Assembly (NCBI GenBank): GCA_010672965.1
Contig: JAAHFN010000012.1
Coordinates: 7,340 to 62,884, forward strand
Origin: Oscillatoria sp. SIO1A7
Lineage (GTDB): Bacteria > Cyanobacteriota > Cyanobacteriia > Cyanobacteriales > Laspinemataceae
Reading direction: 5' to 3'
DNA length: 55,545 bases
Position 1 is the stretch's first letter. Every line of letters begins with the position of its first letter. Positions 1 to 8,897 of the stretch are shown one piece after another. The translations under genes and the position numbers were made by a program. The notes beneath the pieces are model-generated. The model was not told where the DNA came from. It saw only the letters and a program-made list of their open reading frames with translations, and did not search any database.

Positions 1-1158
1 CTCTCTAGAGGTCGTTGGGATTTATCCGCTGAGTTGGGGCGGGGAACTGACTTATCCTTAAATAGCTTTGCGCCGGATTTGCCAATTCCCGTCACCCTGA
101 CTAGCGGAAGTTTCCAGGGCTCCGGCAGTACGGATATTTTTCTGGGCAGAAACCCGGTTTCTTCTGAGAAACCGGGTTTCTCGACTGGTTTCTCCACCGA
201 ACTGCTGGAAAAAATAAATTTAGCTGGGCGATCGCAGCTTCTAGTAGCTGGCGGCGAAACTGAAGTAACGGGCAAGCTCTCTAGAGGTCGTTGGGATTTA
301 TCCGCTGAGTTGGGGCGGGGAACTGACTTATCCTTAAATAGCTTTGCGCCGGATTTGCCAATTCCCGTCACCCTGACTAGCGGAAGTTTCCAGGGCTCCG
401 GCAGTACGGATATTTTTCTGGGCAGAAACCCGGTTTCTTCTGAGAAACCGGGTTTCTCGACTGGTTTCTCCACCGAACTGCTGGAAAAAATAAATTTAGC
501 TGGGCGATCGCAGCTTATAGTGGCAGGGGGAGAAACTGCGATCGCGGCAAAACTCTCTAAAGGTAAATGGCAGTTATCCGCTGAGTTGGGGCGGGGAACT
601 AACTTATCCTTAAATAGCTTTGCGCCGGATTTGCCAATTCCCGTCACTCTGGCGAGCGGAAGTTTCACTGGCTCCGGCAGCACCGATATTTTTCTGGGCA
701 GAAACCTCACCAGAAACCCGGTTTCTTCGGAGAAACCGGGTTTCTTAGCTTTTTCTGAGAAACCGGGTTTGTCCGTGGAACTGCTAGAAAAAATAAATTT
801 AGCAGGGCGATCGCAGCTTATAGTGGCAGGGGGAGAAACTGCGATCGCGGCAAAACTCTCTAAAGGTAAATGGCAGTTATCCGCTGAGTTGGGGCGGGGA
901 ACTAACTTATCCTTAAATAGCTTTGCGCCGGATTTGCCAATTCCCGTCACTCTGGCGAGCGGAAGTTTCACTGGCTCCGGCAGCACCGATATTTTTCTGG
1001 GCAGAAACCTCACCAGAAACCCGGTTTCTTCGGAGAAACCGGGTTTCTTAGCTTTTTCTGAGAAACCGGGTTTGTCCGTGGAACTGCTAGAAAAAATAAA
1101 TTTAGCAGGGCGATCGCAGCTTATAGTGGCAGGGGGCAAAACTGCGATCGCGGCAAAA
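1..1158 (+). repeat. Four tandem coding repeats inside tamB (276, 276, 303, 303 bp)
   Basis: Unit starts recur at 1, 277, 553, 856 and 1159, the last already diverged. Units 1-2 and units 3-4 are nearly identical at the DNA level, which indicates recent duplication or gene conversion. Each unit contains an AGAAACCCGGTTTCT-type palindrome read as [10 protein letters not shown]; the 303-bp units carry an extra AGAAACC half-site and a second EKPG motif, which explains the 27-bp size difference. Confidence 0.9.
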
Positions 1159-4100
1159 CTATATAGAGGTGAATGGCAATTATCCGCTGACTTGGGGGCG
1201 GGAACTGCTCTATCCTTAAATCCTTTTGTCCCCGATTTGCCGGTGCCGATGGTTCTAGCTGGCGGGAAATTGCAAAGCAGTGGAAAGTTGGATATTTTGC
1301 AACTAGCTCTAGCTAGCGATCGCAACTCAACTGCAGTCAATACTAAGATTCTTGAAAAACTAACAGCCAATGGCGAAGCGAGGTTAAATGTTGCCGGGGG
1401 CAAAGTGCAGGGTAGCGGTCGCTTATTACAAGGAAAATGGCAGCTATCCCTAGCCGCTACAGAAATAGATGTAAATCCCTTTGCCCCGGATTTGCCGATT
1501 CCGCTGTACTTGGATAGAGGCAATCTCAACAGTTCTGGCAGAGTCGCTTCCTTTGACTTAGCAGATATTCTCGCGGCTGGGGAAATAGAAATGACTGCAG
1601 AAGTCGATCGCTCTATTCCTTTTCCCGAAGAATCTACAAATCCATGTAGGGTGCGCAAGAAGCACCAAAACCTAGATCCAGCGCGTCGAAACCTAGATCC
1701 AGATATCAAACGGGTGTGGTCAAAACCCATCGATCGTCATGGGATACCCCAGTCAGAGGATCCCCCCAAACCCCCCTTAAAAAGGGGGGCTTTCTTGCCC
1801 CCCCTTCAAAAAGGGGGGGTTTGGGGGGGATCCTCTGCAACTACTTTTGACCAAACTCATATCGAATCGACGATTTGTGCCAGTCCTAGAAGAATAATTC
1901 CCTTTTCTACCGACTTTCGTTGGAATGGCGAAGTTATTGAAATTGCCTCAGCCAAAGCACCGGGAATAACTGCTAGCGGTACGGTGTCAGTGAGAACGGA
2001 GGCAGAGCCGGGGATTCGAGGATTCGATTTAAACCTGGCGATCGCTAAATTTGACTTAGCAACCATCCCTTCTCTCGTCGCCCTGACCAACCCAGAAGCC
2101 AGCGAGCAATTTTCTATTTCCGGCCTTATCGATTTTGAAGGCAAAATCCAAGCAAAATTAGCAAATCGACCATCAGGGCAATTAGCCTCGCAATCTCTGT
2201 TGCCAGATCTGCAAGCCAGCGGTGCCATAAACTTGCAGGATTTTGTCGTCAATGGCTGGCAGTTCGAGCCGCTTTTATCCGGTCAGCTTGCCATAGATAC
2301 TAGCGAAAAAGTTTCTCTCGAACTAGCAGGGGAGAGCGATCGGATAGAATTGCTTTTCACCTCTGCCTTTTCTCCCCTGCCCCCTACTCCCTGCCCCCCT
2401 GCCTCTTCCCAATGCCCAACGCCAGTTACCCCTAACCCCTCCCAACCCACCCCTAGCCCCTCCCAGGAGGGGAAGAAGGTTGCCCAATTCCCAATTCCCA
2501 ATTCCCAATTCCCAATTCCCAATTCCCAATTCCCAATTCCGAATGGAATCCTAGCAATTCGCTCTAAGGATACGACAATTGACGCCGAGCTAGACGGGCA
2601 GCGAGTCTCGATCGCCGCTAATAATTTCCCCTTGGAATTTCTAGAATTAGAGGCAGCACCAGAATTTGGCTTGGGCTCTGTGGCCGGCTCTTTTTCGGGA
2701 GAAGCCGAATTCGATTTAGTAGAATCCATCGGTTTCGGCGAGATAAGAATTGCGCAACCGAAGCTGGGCTATCTGCAAGGGCAAGAATTGAACGCTAAAA
2801 TCGATTATCGACCGGAAGCGATTTCCCTAGATGGTGCCGTAAAGCTTACCAAAAGTCAATACCGCTTTAATGCTTTGGTTAGCGAATTCTCTGGTGCCGA
2901 TGCCAACCCCACTCTAGATGGCAAAATCCTAGTGGAGCAAGGAGAAGTGGAAGATATTCTCCTCCTAATGCAGTGGTTCGACATCCAAGACCCCCAAAGA
3001 GGCTTACTCCCTCCCGAATATAGCTCTGCCGAGACAGTCGAGCCCGAGTCAGTGGGAATGCCAGAAGCTCCTATAAGGTCTCGCCTGCGCCGCTTCTCAG
3101 AAATTACCGCGCTAATAGAACAATTGGCAATTTTGCGCCAGACCCCCGCAGTGCCAGAGCTGCTCGACTTCCGAGGCAAATTTGACGGAGAAATTGCCTT
3201 AGTCGGCGACCTGCTCTCGGGAATTAATCTAAGTTTTGATTTCAAAGGGCAAGATATAGAATGGCGACCCCAGAGATCCTATTATCAGATTCGCGGCTCG
3301 GAAGTGGTGCGGGAAGAAAATCGCATTATTAATATTGATACGGCTATTGTCAATGGCAGCTTGGACAATAAGGGCGCGACTACCTTTAATCCCCTACGCC
3401 TGGAAATCGGCGATGCAGTTTTATCTTTTGTGGGAGCGATCGATAGAGAAAAGCTCTCCGGTCAAGTGCGAGTAGAAAATCTGCCTGCCGGGGACATTCG
3501 CAACTTTGTTGATATTCCCACTGTTTTTGTTGACGGTCGCTTCGGTTTATCGGCGAATCTAGCCGGTAGCATCGAAGAGCCCCAATCTCGGGGACTGGTT
3601 ACTTTTGAGGATGCCAGTATTAATGGAGAGGCAATTCCCAACCTAAAAGGCAGTTTCAAATATAGTAAGGGTCGCCTGAGAGTCAACACCATAGAATCGA
3701 CTTCCTTGGGGATAATTGCCGACGTGCCGGTGCCGCCAACCCCTGACAATAACAGAGTTAGCGTCAATCTAGATATCGCCAATGAAGGGCTGAGCTTGGT
3801 GAATATTTTGAGCAACAAACAAGTAGAGTGGGTGGATGGCACCGGAAAAGCGGTATTGATGGCGGAGGGCAAATGGAATAGCGAAGAAGGAAGGATAGAA
3901 GAACTGATGGCGGAGGGGGAGGTAACTGTGGAGAATGCTACGGTTAATTCTCTGGCACTGCCGGAACCGCTGACTAATGTGACGGGAAAAGCAACTCTAA
4001 ATAGCGATCGCATAACAGTAGAACTGGTGGAGGGCAGCTTCAGCAATGGGGTGGCGATCGCTAGAGGAGTATTGCCCCTCTCCCGACCTCTAGCCAAAAA

Positions 4101-5202
4101 AGACCCAGACGCAGACAATCCCCTAACTGTAGCTTTGGACGGACTGAAAGTAAACCTTAAAGGACTATACAATGGCAGCGTAGAAGGGACAATTTCCATA
4201 AACGGTACGGCGCTAGTGCCAAAAATAGGCGGCAATATTTCCCTGTTCGACGGCAAAGTTCTCTTACCCGATCCCTCTCAAGCTCAGCTCCAACGGCCGC
4301 TAGTGGAAGACGAAATCCTAGCGCCGCAATATGAAAATCTGCGCCTGCGGCTCACAGACAATCTCCGCATCACCAGTCCGCCCGTCTTGGATTTCCTCGC
4401 CACTGGCAACCTCAGAATCAATGGATTTTTCGACGACCCTCGCGCTAAAGGTCGAATTCGCCTGCTCCGAGGAGAAGTCAATTTATTTTCTACTCAGTTT
4501 CGCCTCGATCGCACCCAAAACAACTCAGCTCGCTTCACTGACAGTCTCGACCCCTTTTTACAAGTGCGATTAATTACCTCGGTGCCAGAAGTAAGCCGCC
4601 GCAGCCAAGGATGTCCCGAAGCAGAATCCAGTCCGCAATCGTCGAGCAATGTTAGTGGCTTATCCTCGGGATGCTTCGCTCCGAATTCCACAGAAATTAG
4701 CGAAAATATTGATTTGGGTTTGGGAGAAGTGCGCACCGTGCGAGTCGAGGCTCGGATCGACGGGCGCTCTTCTCAATTATTTGACGTTCTGGAGCTGACC
4801 AGCTCTCCCGCCCGAGACGAAGCAGAAATTGTCGCCTTGATTGGCGGCGGTTTTATTAATACCTTGGGTCGAGCTAATAGCCCTCTGGCAATAGCGAACT
4901 TAGCCGGTTCGACTTTTTTGAGCCGAATTCAGAATGCTATAGGCGATACCCTCGGTCTGAGCGAATTTCGTCTCGCTCCTACCCTAGTTGACCCCGATCG
5001 CTCTAACGGCATCGGTATCGAGGTAGAAGCCGGTCTGGATATTACTCGCAGTTTGTCCGTTTCCGTTTTTCGTATTTTACTAGACGATAGCAATACTCGT
5101 TATAACATCCGCTATCGCTTCAATGATAACGTACTGCTCAGAGGCTCCACCGATTTCGATGGCGATAGCCGCACCGTCCTAGAATACGAAGTCCGATTTT
5201 AA
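1..5202 (+). CDS. tamB: TamB/DUF490-family translocation and assembly protein, 5' truncated by the window
   Basis: The reading frame is open from the first base, so the gene starts upstream; 1733 residues are visible. The C-terminal ~430 residues have the TamB (DUF490) character: long beta-rich stretches, a conserved segment with [13 protein letters not shown], and a terminal beta-strand ending in Phe (VLEYEVRF). Known family role: an inner-membrane-anchored periplasmic protein spanning toward an Omp85/TamA partner, in outer-membrane protein or lipid transport. Residues 1 to about 386 are four near-identical repeats of 92, 92, 101 and 101 residues, followed by two diverged ones. Two stretches look like interspersed repeats absorbed in frame (about residues 586-611 and 800-846). 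The family is certain enough; the N-terminus and signal anchor lie outside the window. Confidence 0.85.
1758..1833. repeat. In-frame inverted repeat bounded by GGATCCCCCC/GGGGGGATCC inside tamB
   Basis: The left end GGATCCCCCC mirrors the right end GGGGGGATCC, with internal CCCCCTT/AAGGGGG arms. A related element lies in the spacer at 11124-11368. Here it is translated as a Pro/Lys/Gly-rich insert without breaking the frame. Confidence 0.75.
2398..2541. repeat. In-frame interspersed repeat plus CCCAATT heptanucleotide tract inside tamB
   Basis: A CCCTCCCAGGAGGGG-type palindrome (read as PSPSQEG) is followed by about eight CCCAATT heptamers. Heptamer tracts of this kind otherwise occur in the spacers (8640-8890, 17400-17450), so this one appears to have been absorbed into coding sequence. 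Confidence 0.75.
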
Positions 5203-5316
5203 GTTTTAAGTTCTTAGCTTGAGAGTTTGAAGTTTTAAGTTTTGAGGTTTGAGTTTTGAGTTTTGAGTTTTGATATTATGCAGCAAGAGCGATCGGGTCA
5301 AAAAGGAGGATGTACA

Positions 5317-5410
5317 ACAGGACTTACGCATTGGCTCTATATCTGGTAGGGGTCAACGGCCGTTGACCCCTACACTTAGGGCGCATCTCTACAAGAAAGC
5401 GTAAGTCTTA
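5317..5410. mobile_element. 94-bp palindromic element, ACAGGACTTACGCA termini, copy A
   Basis: The left end ACAGGACTTACGCA matches the inverted right end GCGTAAGTCT. The centre is a perfect palindrome, GGGGTCAACG/CGTTGACCCC. Copy B at 5462-5555 is nearly the same. A relative with ACAGGACTTACCC ends lies at 32370-32478. Confidence 0.75.
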
Positions 5411-5412
5411 TA

Positions 5413-5461
5413 TAAAAAAACATACCCTTGAAAGCCGCTTACCTCGGGGTATGTTTTTTAT
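5413..5461 (+). terminator. Candidate Rho-independent terminator downstream of tamB
   Basis: An A-rich lead with ACATACCC pairs with GGGTATGT and is followed by a T run, giving a bidirectional terminator shape. It sits about 210 bp after the tamB stop. The right half recurs at 52535-52553, so it may be part of a mobile cassette. Confidence 0.5.
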
Positions 5462-5555
5462 ACAGGACTTACGCATGGGCTCTGTATCTGGTAGGGGTCA
5501 ACGGCCGTTGACCCCTACATTTAGGTTGACAGAAGACAATTTGCGTAAGTCCTGT
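5462..5555. mobile_element. 94-bp palindromic element, ACAGGACTTACGCA termini, copy B
   Basis: The ends ACAGGACTTACGCA and TGCGTAAGTCCTGT form a 14-bp near-perfect inverted pair. It has the same GGGGTCAACG-centred palindrome as copy A, lies in the same orientation and is 145 bp away. Confidence 0.78.
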
Positions 5556-5581
5556 TATATTTGGCATTCTTGAGAAGCTGA

Positions 5582-5838
5582 GACCAATTCTTTATGAAGA
5601 TGCAACAAATACGCCGTTCGGGCTGAGCCTGTCGAAGCCCAGTAAGCTAACTTAGCTTACTGGGCTTCGACAGGCTCAGCCCGAACGGTGGATAAAGGGG
5701 GAGCATTTCAATTTTGCACGCCCGCCGCCTGACGCCTAAAGGCGCGGCTACACAAACAAAGCCCAACAGGGCTACTTTTTACAAAAGTGAAATGCTCCCG
5801 ATAAAGGTCGTTATTTGTTGCAGCTTCATACAGAATTG
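5582..5838. mobile_element. TIR element (ACCAATTCTTTATGAAG ends) interrupted by a MITE
   Basis: The left end CCAATTCTTTATGAAGATGC and the inverted right end (TTTGTTGCAGCTTCATACAG, then AATTGATAT) form roughly 28-bp imperfect TIRs. Inside is a long perfect palindrome starting CGTTCGGGCTGAGCC. The uninterrupted relative is at 42522-42621. The 101-bp MITE plus its 8-bp duplication at 5691-5807 accounts for most of the size difference. Confidence 0.75.
5699..5799. mobile_element. MITE copy 1, 12-bp TIRs GGGAGCATTTCA, TSD GATAAAGG
   Basis: The 12-bp termini GGGAGCATTTCA and TGAAATGCTCCC are perfect inverted repeats. The 8-bp flanks GATAAAGG are identical at 5691-5698 and 5800-5807, which is a clear target-site duplication. 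There is no coding capacity (101 bp). Relatives are at 47312-47415 and 49780-49910. Confidence 0.88.
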
Positions 5839-5878
5839 ATATGACCGCTCTCTTTGCTCAAAAATCGAGAGAGCTTAT

Positions 5879-6487
5879 TCAGGCAGAACGCAGGACAGAA
5901 TCATCGTTTGCTCTCGACCAATACTCGTCTTTGAGAATCATTTGGCGCTTATCCACAGCGATCGCGCCAGAAGAGCGTAATTTGCCCATAATTCGAGTAA
6001 CGGTGACTCGGCTAGTATTGATTGCTCCGGCAATATCTTGATGGGTCAAACGAACTGCAATCCGAGTTCCCCGCGCCTCGGGCTGACCAATTTCCCGTGC
6101 CAATAGCAACAATAACTGCTGCAAGCGGTCTTCCACTCGTCGCAGTCCGGCGATCGCTAACATTGCTTCTGTCTGACGCAGACGCCTGCTCAGTTGCGGT
6201 AATATTTCCCTAGCTAGCTCGGGAGATCCTTCTACCTCTGGGATGGAAAACCAAATTAAAGAGACATCCGATAGCGCCTTGGCCTGATATATTTGTAAGC
6301 CGCTGAGCCACAAACTAAAACACATCGACGGACCGACCCATCCCAACAGCCCTTCTTCGCCATTGGTATAAAGCGTGCTTAATTGCACCATGCCGTTGCA
6401 GACTTGCCAAATGCCCTGACTTACAGTAGGAATTGTCTCTCCCTTCGCATAATCATGGGTTTTTTTAAACATCAACTTATTCCTCAC
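5879..6487 (-). CDS. Crp/Fnr-family transcriptional regulator
   Basis: A 202-residue protein with the Crp architecture. The N-terminal ~110 residues are cupin-like (KGETIP; GLLGWVGPS). A dimerisation helix follows (RVEDRLQQLLLLLAREIG), then a C-terminal winged helix with LTHQDIAGAINTSRVTVTRI as the helix-turn-helix. The cAMP-contact Arg/Ser of true CRP is not evident, so the effector is unknown; NtcA-like or redox-type regulators have similar length. It is the last gene of the isi-side block, 225 bp beyond the hydrolase stop, so it could be a local regulator (inference). Confidence 0.85.
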   Translation of the reverse strand: MRNKLMFKKTHDYAKGETIPTVSQGIWQVCNGMVQLSTLYTNGEEGLLGWVGPSMCFSLWLSGLQIYQAKALSDVSLIWFSIPEVEGSPELAREILPQLSRRLRQTEAMLAIAGLRRVEDRLQQLLLLLAREIGQPEARGTRIAVRLTHQDIAGAINTSRVTVTRIMGKLRSSGAIAVDKRQMILKDEYWSRANDDSVLRSA

Positions 6488-6712
6488 AGAGATCGATAAA
6501 ATACAAAAAAAATATGCTTAAGTATCTTAATGATTTAAAATAAAAATTATTTTTTTGATGATGCCAACTTTTAAGTGCGGTCAAGGCTGGTTATTTTATT
6601 TGCAATCAAAAAATATAGGGAGCATCTCAGTTTTACCTTATTTGAGAAACGGTATAGAGCTAAAACTTGAGATGCAACCAATCTATTTCGAGATAACTGA
6701 GCTTGAGCTAAT

Positions 6713-7450
6713 CTATAGCGATACCGGCAACAGATACTGTGATTGAAGATTAATGCGTTGCCAGAAGTTAAGAATACGATCGCCGACTTGTTTGGGCTCG
6801 AAATAGTGAAAGAAATGACCGCCTCCCTCACAAAACCAGAGGCGATCGCAAGGCTTTAAGTACCTTTGCCATCCTTCGATTTCGTTGGTAAAGACAATTG
6901 AATCGTTCTTGCTAGCACAGACTAGAAGGGGTACGGGCGCTTCTGCTGGAGGTAGGGAAACTATTTTAAACAGCGAATGCGGCGAAGGAGAAGAATCTAA
7001 ATCTCGTTCTAGAGTCCTAACCAGATGATTTACCATCTGTCGCTCCTGCCGACCAAAGAGATGGTAAACCATTTGTGACAGAATAACGTAGCGACTGCAA
7101 GGCAAAAAATTGCGTTGGGCGTAATAGCGAGCTTGCCAGTCCGCCGCCGGATTCGCTCCCACAGCCAAAAGAGTCAAAGAGCGAATTCGTTCTGGATGTC
7201 GTCGGGCATAGAGCAGACCTAGCAATCCCGCTATACCGTGACCAACCAAATGAACCGGGCGATCGCGGAATTTTAGATAGTCGTGGAGCAACATAAGAGC
7301 CACGTTCAGGTCGGACGGCTCGTCTTGGTTTTGGCAATATTCCCATTGAGCAACGGTCATATGCTTAGACAAGTAACGAAGCAGGCGATCGTCGAATATT
7401 TTTAAACTCGGGCTGACGTTCAAAGCCACAACCTCTGGAATTATTTTCAT
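6713..7450 (-). CDS. isiC: Alpha/beta-hydrolase-fold protein at the isiC position, nucleophile Ser absent
   Basis: A 245-residue protein of alpha/beta-hydrolase fold. The ATG at 7450 is chosen because GGGGAG lies 8 bases upstream; the frame is open 34 codons further. The nucleophile elbow reads LVGHGIAG (residues 68-75) where GHSMG would be expected, so Gly72 replaces Ser. Asp183 (SKNDS) and His212 (GGGHFF) sit where the other triad members belong. It follows isiB by 117 bp on the same strand, the place where cyanobacterial isiABC operons carry a hydrolase-like third gene. Loss of the Ser suggests a non-hydrolytic role or a diverged mechanism (inference). Confidence 0.75.
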   Translation of the reverse strand: MKIIPEVVALNVSPSLKIFDDRLLRYLSKHMTVAQWEYCQNQDEPSDLNVALMLLHDYLKFRDRPVHLVGHGIAGLLGLLYARRHPERIRSLTLLAVGANPAADWQARYYAQRNFLPCSRYVILSQMVYHLFGRQERQMVNHLVRTLERDLDSSPSPHSLFKIVSLPPAEAPVPLLVCASKNDSIVFTNEIEGWQRYLKPCDRLWFCEGGGHFFHYFEPKQVGDRILNFWQRINLQSQYLLPVSL

Positions 7451-7567
7451 CAAATTTCTCCCCATCTCAGTTACTTTTCTACCTAGATCCGTATGAAATG
7501 AGAGTTGAAGGCATAGACTTTCTGTGCTTTCAACTCTCAAGCTAACTCTCAAGAGACCGCGCGATCG

Positions 7568-8080
7568 TTAGAGTGAGAAATCGGTTTTAAGTTGAGCTAC
7601 CCATTTTTCAATCCGTTCGTCAGTTTGCTCTTCTTGGTTATCGTTGTCAAGGGCAAGGCCGACAAACTTACCGTTTTTGACTGCTTTTGATTCCTCAAAA
7701 TCGTAACCGTCGGTAGGCCATTGTCCTACATTAGTGCCGCCGAGGCTAGAAATTTTCTCTTCCAATATGCCCATAGCATCTTGGAAATTGTCTGCATATT
7801 TATCTTGGTCTCCCATGCCAAAATAGGCTACTTTTTTACCCGTGAAATCGACATTATCCAGTTCGTCTTCATAAAATCCATTCCATTGTGCTTCCAGCTC
7901 GCCAGTATCCCAAGTGGGACAACCGACAATTACACAATCATATTGCTCGAAGTCTTTTGGATCTGCCTCGGATATATCATACAAAGTCACTACATCCTCG
8001 CCCAAGATTTCCTGAATTTTCTCGGCTGCTTCTTCGGTGTTACCCGTGCTACTGCCGTAAAAAAGACCAACTTTAGTCAT
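7568..8080 (-). CDS. isiB: Flavodoxin IsiB
   Basis: A 170-residue long-chain flavodoxin, the FMN protein that replaces ferredoxin as photosystem I electron acceptor under iron starvation. The phosphate loop GSSTGNTEEA is at residues 9-18. The FMN-stacking loops around PTWDTGELEAQW and GMGDQDKYADNF are intact, and the long-chain insertion is present. Start ATG at 8080 has AGGAGA just upstream. It lies downstream of isiA and the Cys-rich gene on the same strand, as in isiAB operons, though about 210 bp and a repeat separate it from its neighbour. Confidence 0.96.
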   Translation of the reverse strand: MTKVGLFYGSSTGNTEEAAEKIQEILGEDVVTLYDISEADPKDFEQYDCVIVGCPTWDTGELEAQWNGFYEDELDNVDFTGKKVAYFGMGDQDKYADNFQDAMGILEEKISSLGGTNVGQWPTDGYDFEESKAVKNGKFVGLALDNDNQEEQTDERIEKWVAQLKTDFSL

Positions 8081-8156
8081 GTTTCTCCTTGTCTGTCGTG
8101 TAAAACGTCTATGGTGTAAAACTTAGGGATTTCCAAATAAATATTTATCCCTTTCT

Positions 8157-8194
8157 CTCGCCACCGGACAGGCGGGACGCCCGTCCTACGAATT
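8157..8194. repeat. GGACAGGCGGGACGCCCGTCC palindromic repeat
   Basis: The core is GGACAGGCGGGACGCCCGTC followed by CTAC. The same core occurs twice at 11424-11502 and once at 15952-15975, always in spacers. Confidence 0.7.
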
Positions 8195-8291
8195 GGGTAA
8201 TTTATTTTTTGGAATTCCCTTATAATTCGAGGTTAGCCAATATAGCTATTGAGCTTGAATGCAGGGAAGAGAGGTAACAATCAGAAAAAAT

Positions 8292-8618
8292 CTAAGAAGA
8301 TACGAGTTCTTTCTTGGCCTTAGATTTACAAGATTTAGGGCAGGCGGTGCAAGATCTATTTGCCCGTCGAGAGGAATAAGAAGGTGCTGGTTCAAAATCT
8401 CTACAATCAATCGCGTCTTCAGTTAAAGCTTCAATAGGTCGAACAGTACATTTGAGGCGATAGTCTCCGGTAAAAAATACACAGCGATCGCAGGGGATTC
8501 TATGCAAGCGTTTTAGAGTAGTTATTCCTTGCCGGAGAGTATTCCAGCCACTCCAAAACAATAGAGCGATCGTTGCCCAAGCAAACAATAAACAGATAGG
8601 TAACAATATAGTCTGCAT
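8292..8618 (-). CDS. Small membrane-anchored Cys-rich protein
   Basis: 108 residues; family not recognised with certainty. One N-terminal membrane segment (about residues 4-26) is followed by a soluble tail with Cys at 43, 46, 57, 72, 90, 93 and 97, including CDRC and CTACPKSC. This spacing suits a metal or Fe-S site or disulfides. It lies between isiA and isiB on the same strand, so it may be co-expressed under iron stress. No clear Shine-Dalgarno site is visible before the ATG. Confidence 0.7.
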   Translation of the reverse strand: MQTILLPICLLFAWATIALLFWSGWNTLRQGITTLKRLHRIPCDRCVFFTGDYRLKCTVRPIEALTEDAIDCRDFEPAPSYSSRRANRSCTACPKSCKSKAKKELVSS

Positions 8619-8639
8619 CGTCTAATTAATTAGTAATGG

Positions 8640-8890
8640 GGGCATTGGGCATGGGGCATGGGGCATGGGGCATGGGGCACAAAAGCGGTCAGCGGTCAGC
8701 GGTCAGCTAAAGGCACAGAGCAGCAGAGCAGCAGAGCTGAAGGCTAAGAGCTTTCTTGGGCATTGGGCATTGGGGCGCTCTGCCGGCTGAGCCCAACAGG
8801 TTTTGTTTTTTAACTGAAAGCTGAAAGCTGACTGCTGACTGCTGACTGCTGACTCCCAATGCCCAATGCCCAATGCCCTATGCCCATTCC
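8640..8890. repeat. Heptanucleotide and GCTGACT repeat cluster
   Basis: GGGGCAT heptamers (8640-8685), GGTCAGC repeats (8688-8706), GACTGCT repeats (8829-8855) and CCAATGC repeats (8855-8885). The same motifs recur at 17400-17450, 37312-37360, 42420-42490 and 45640-46255. No coding potential seen. Confidence 0.75.
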
Positions 8891-8897
8891 TATTCAA

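Larger units (their letters stand above)
5203..5878. other. Repeat-filled spacer between tamB and the Crp-family gene
   Basis: No gene is seen. It holds, in order, TTTTGAG-type heptamers (5205-5275), a short repeat also found at 27043-27075, two 94-bp palindromic elements with a hairpin between them, and a TIR element interrupted by a MITE. Each is listed separately. Confidence 0.8.

Noticed and set aside
3462-4256. A 264-residue minus-strand frame inside tamB
   Set aside because: No recognisable domain, and it is antisense to well-conserved TamB C-terminal sequence.
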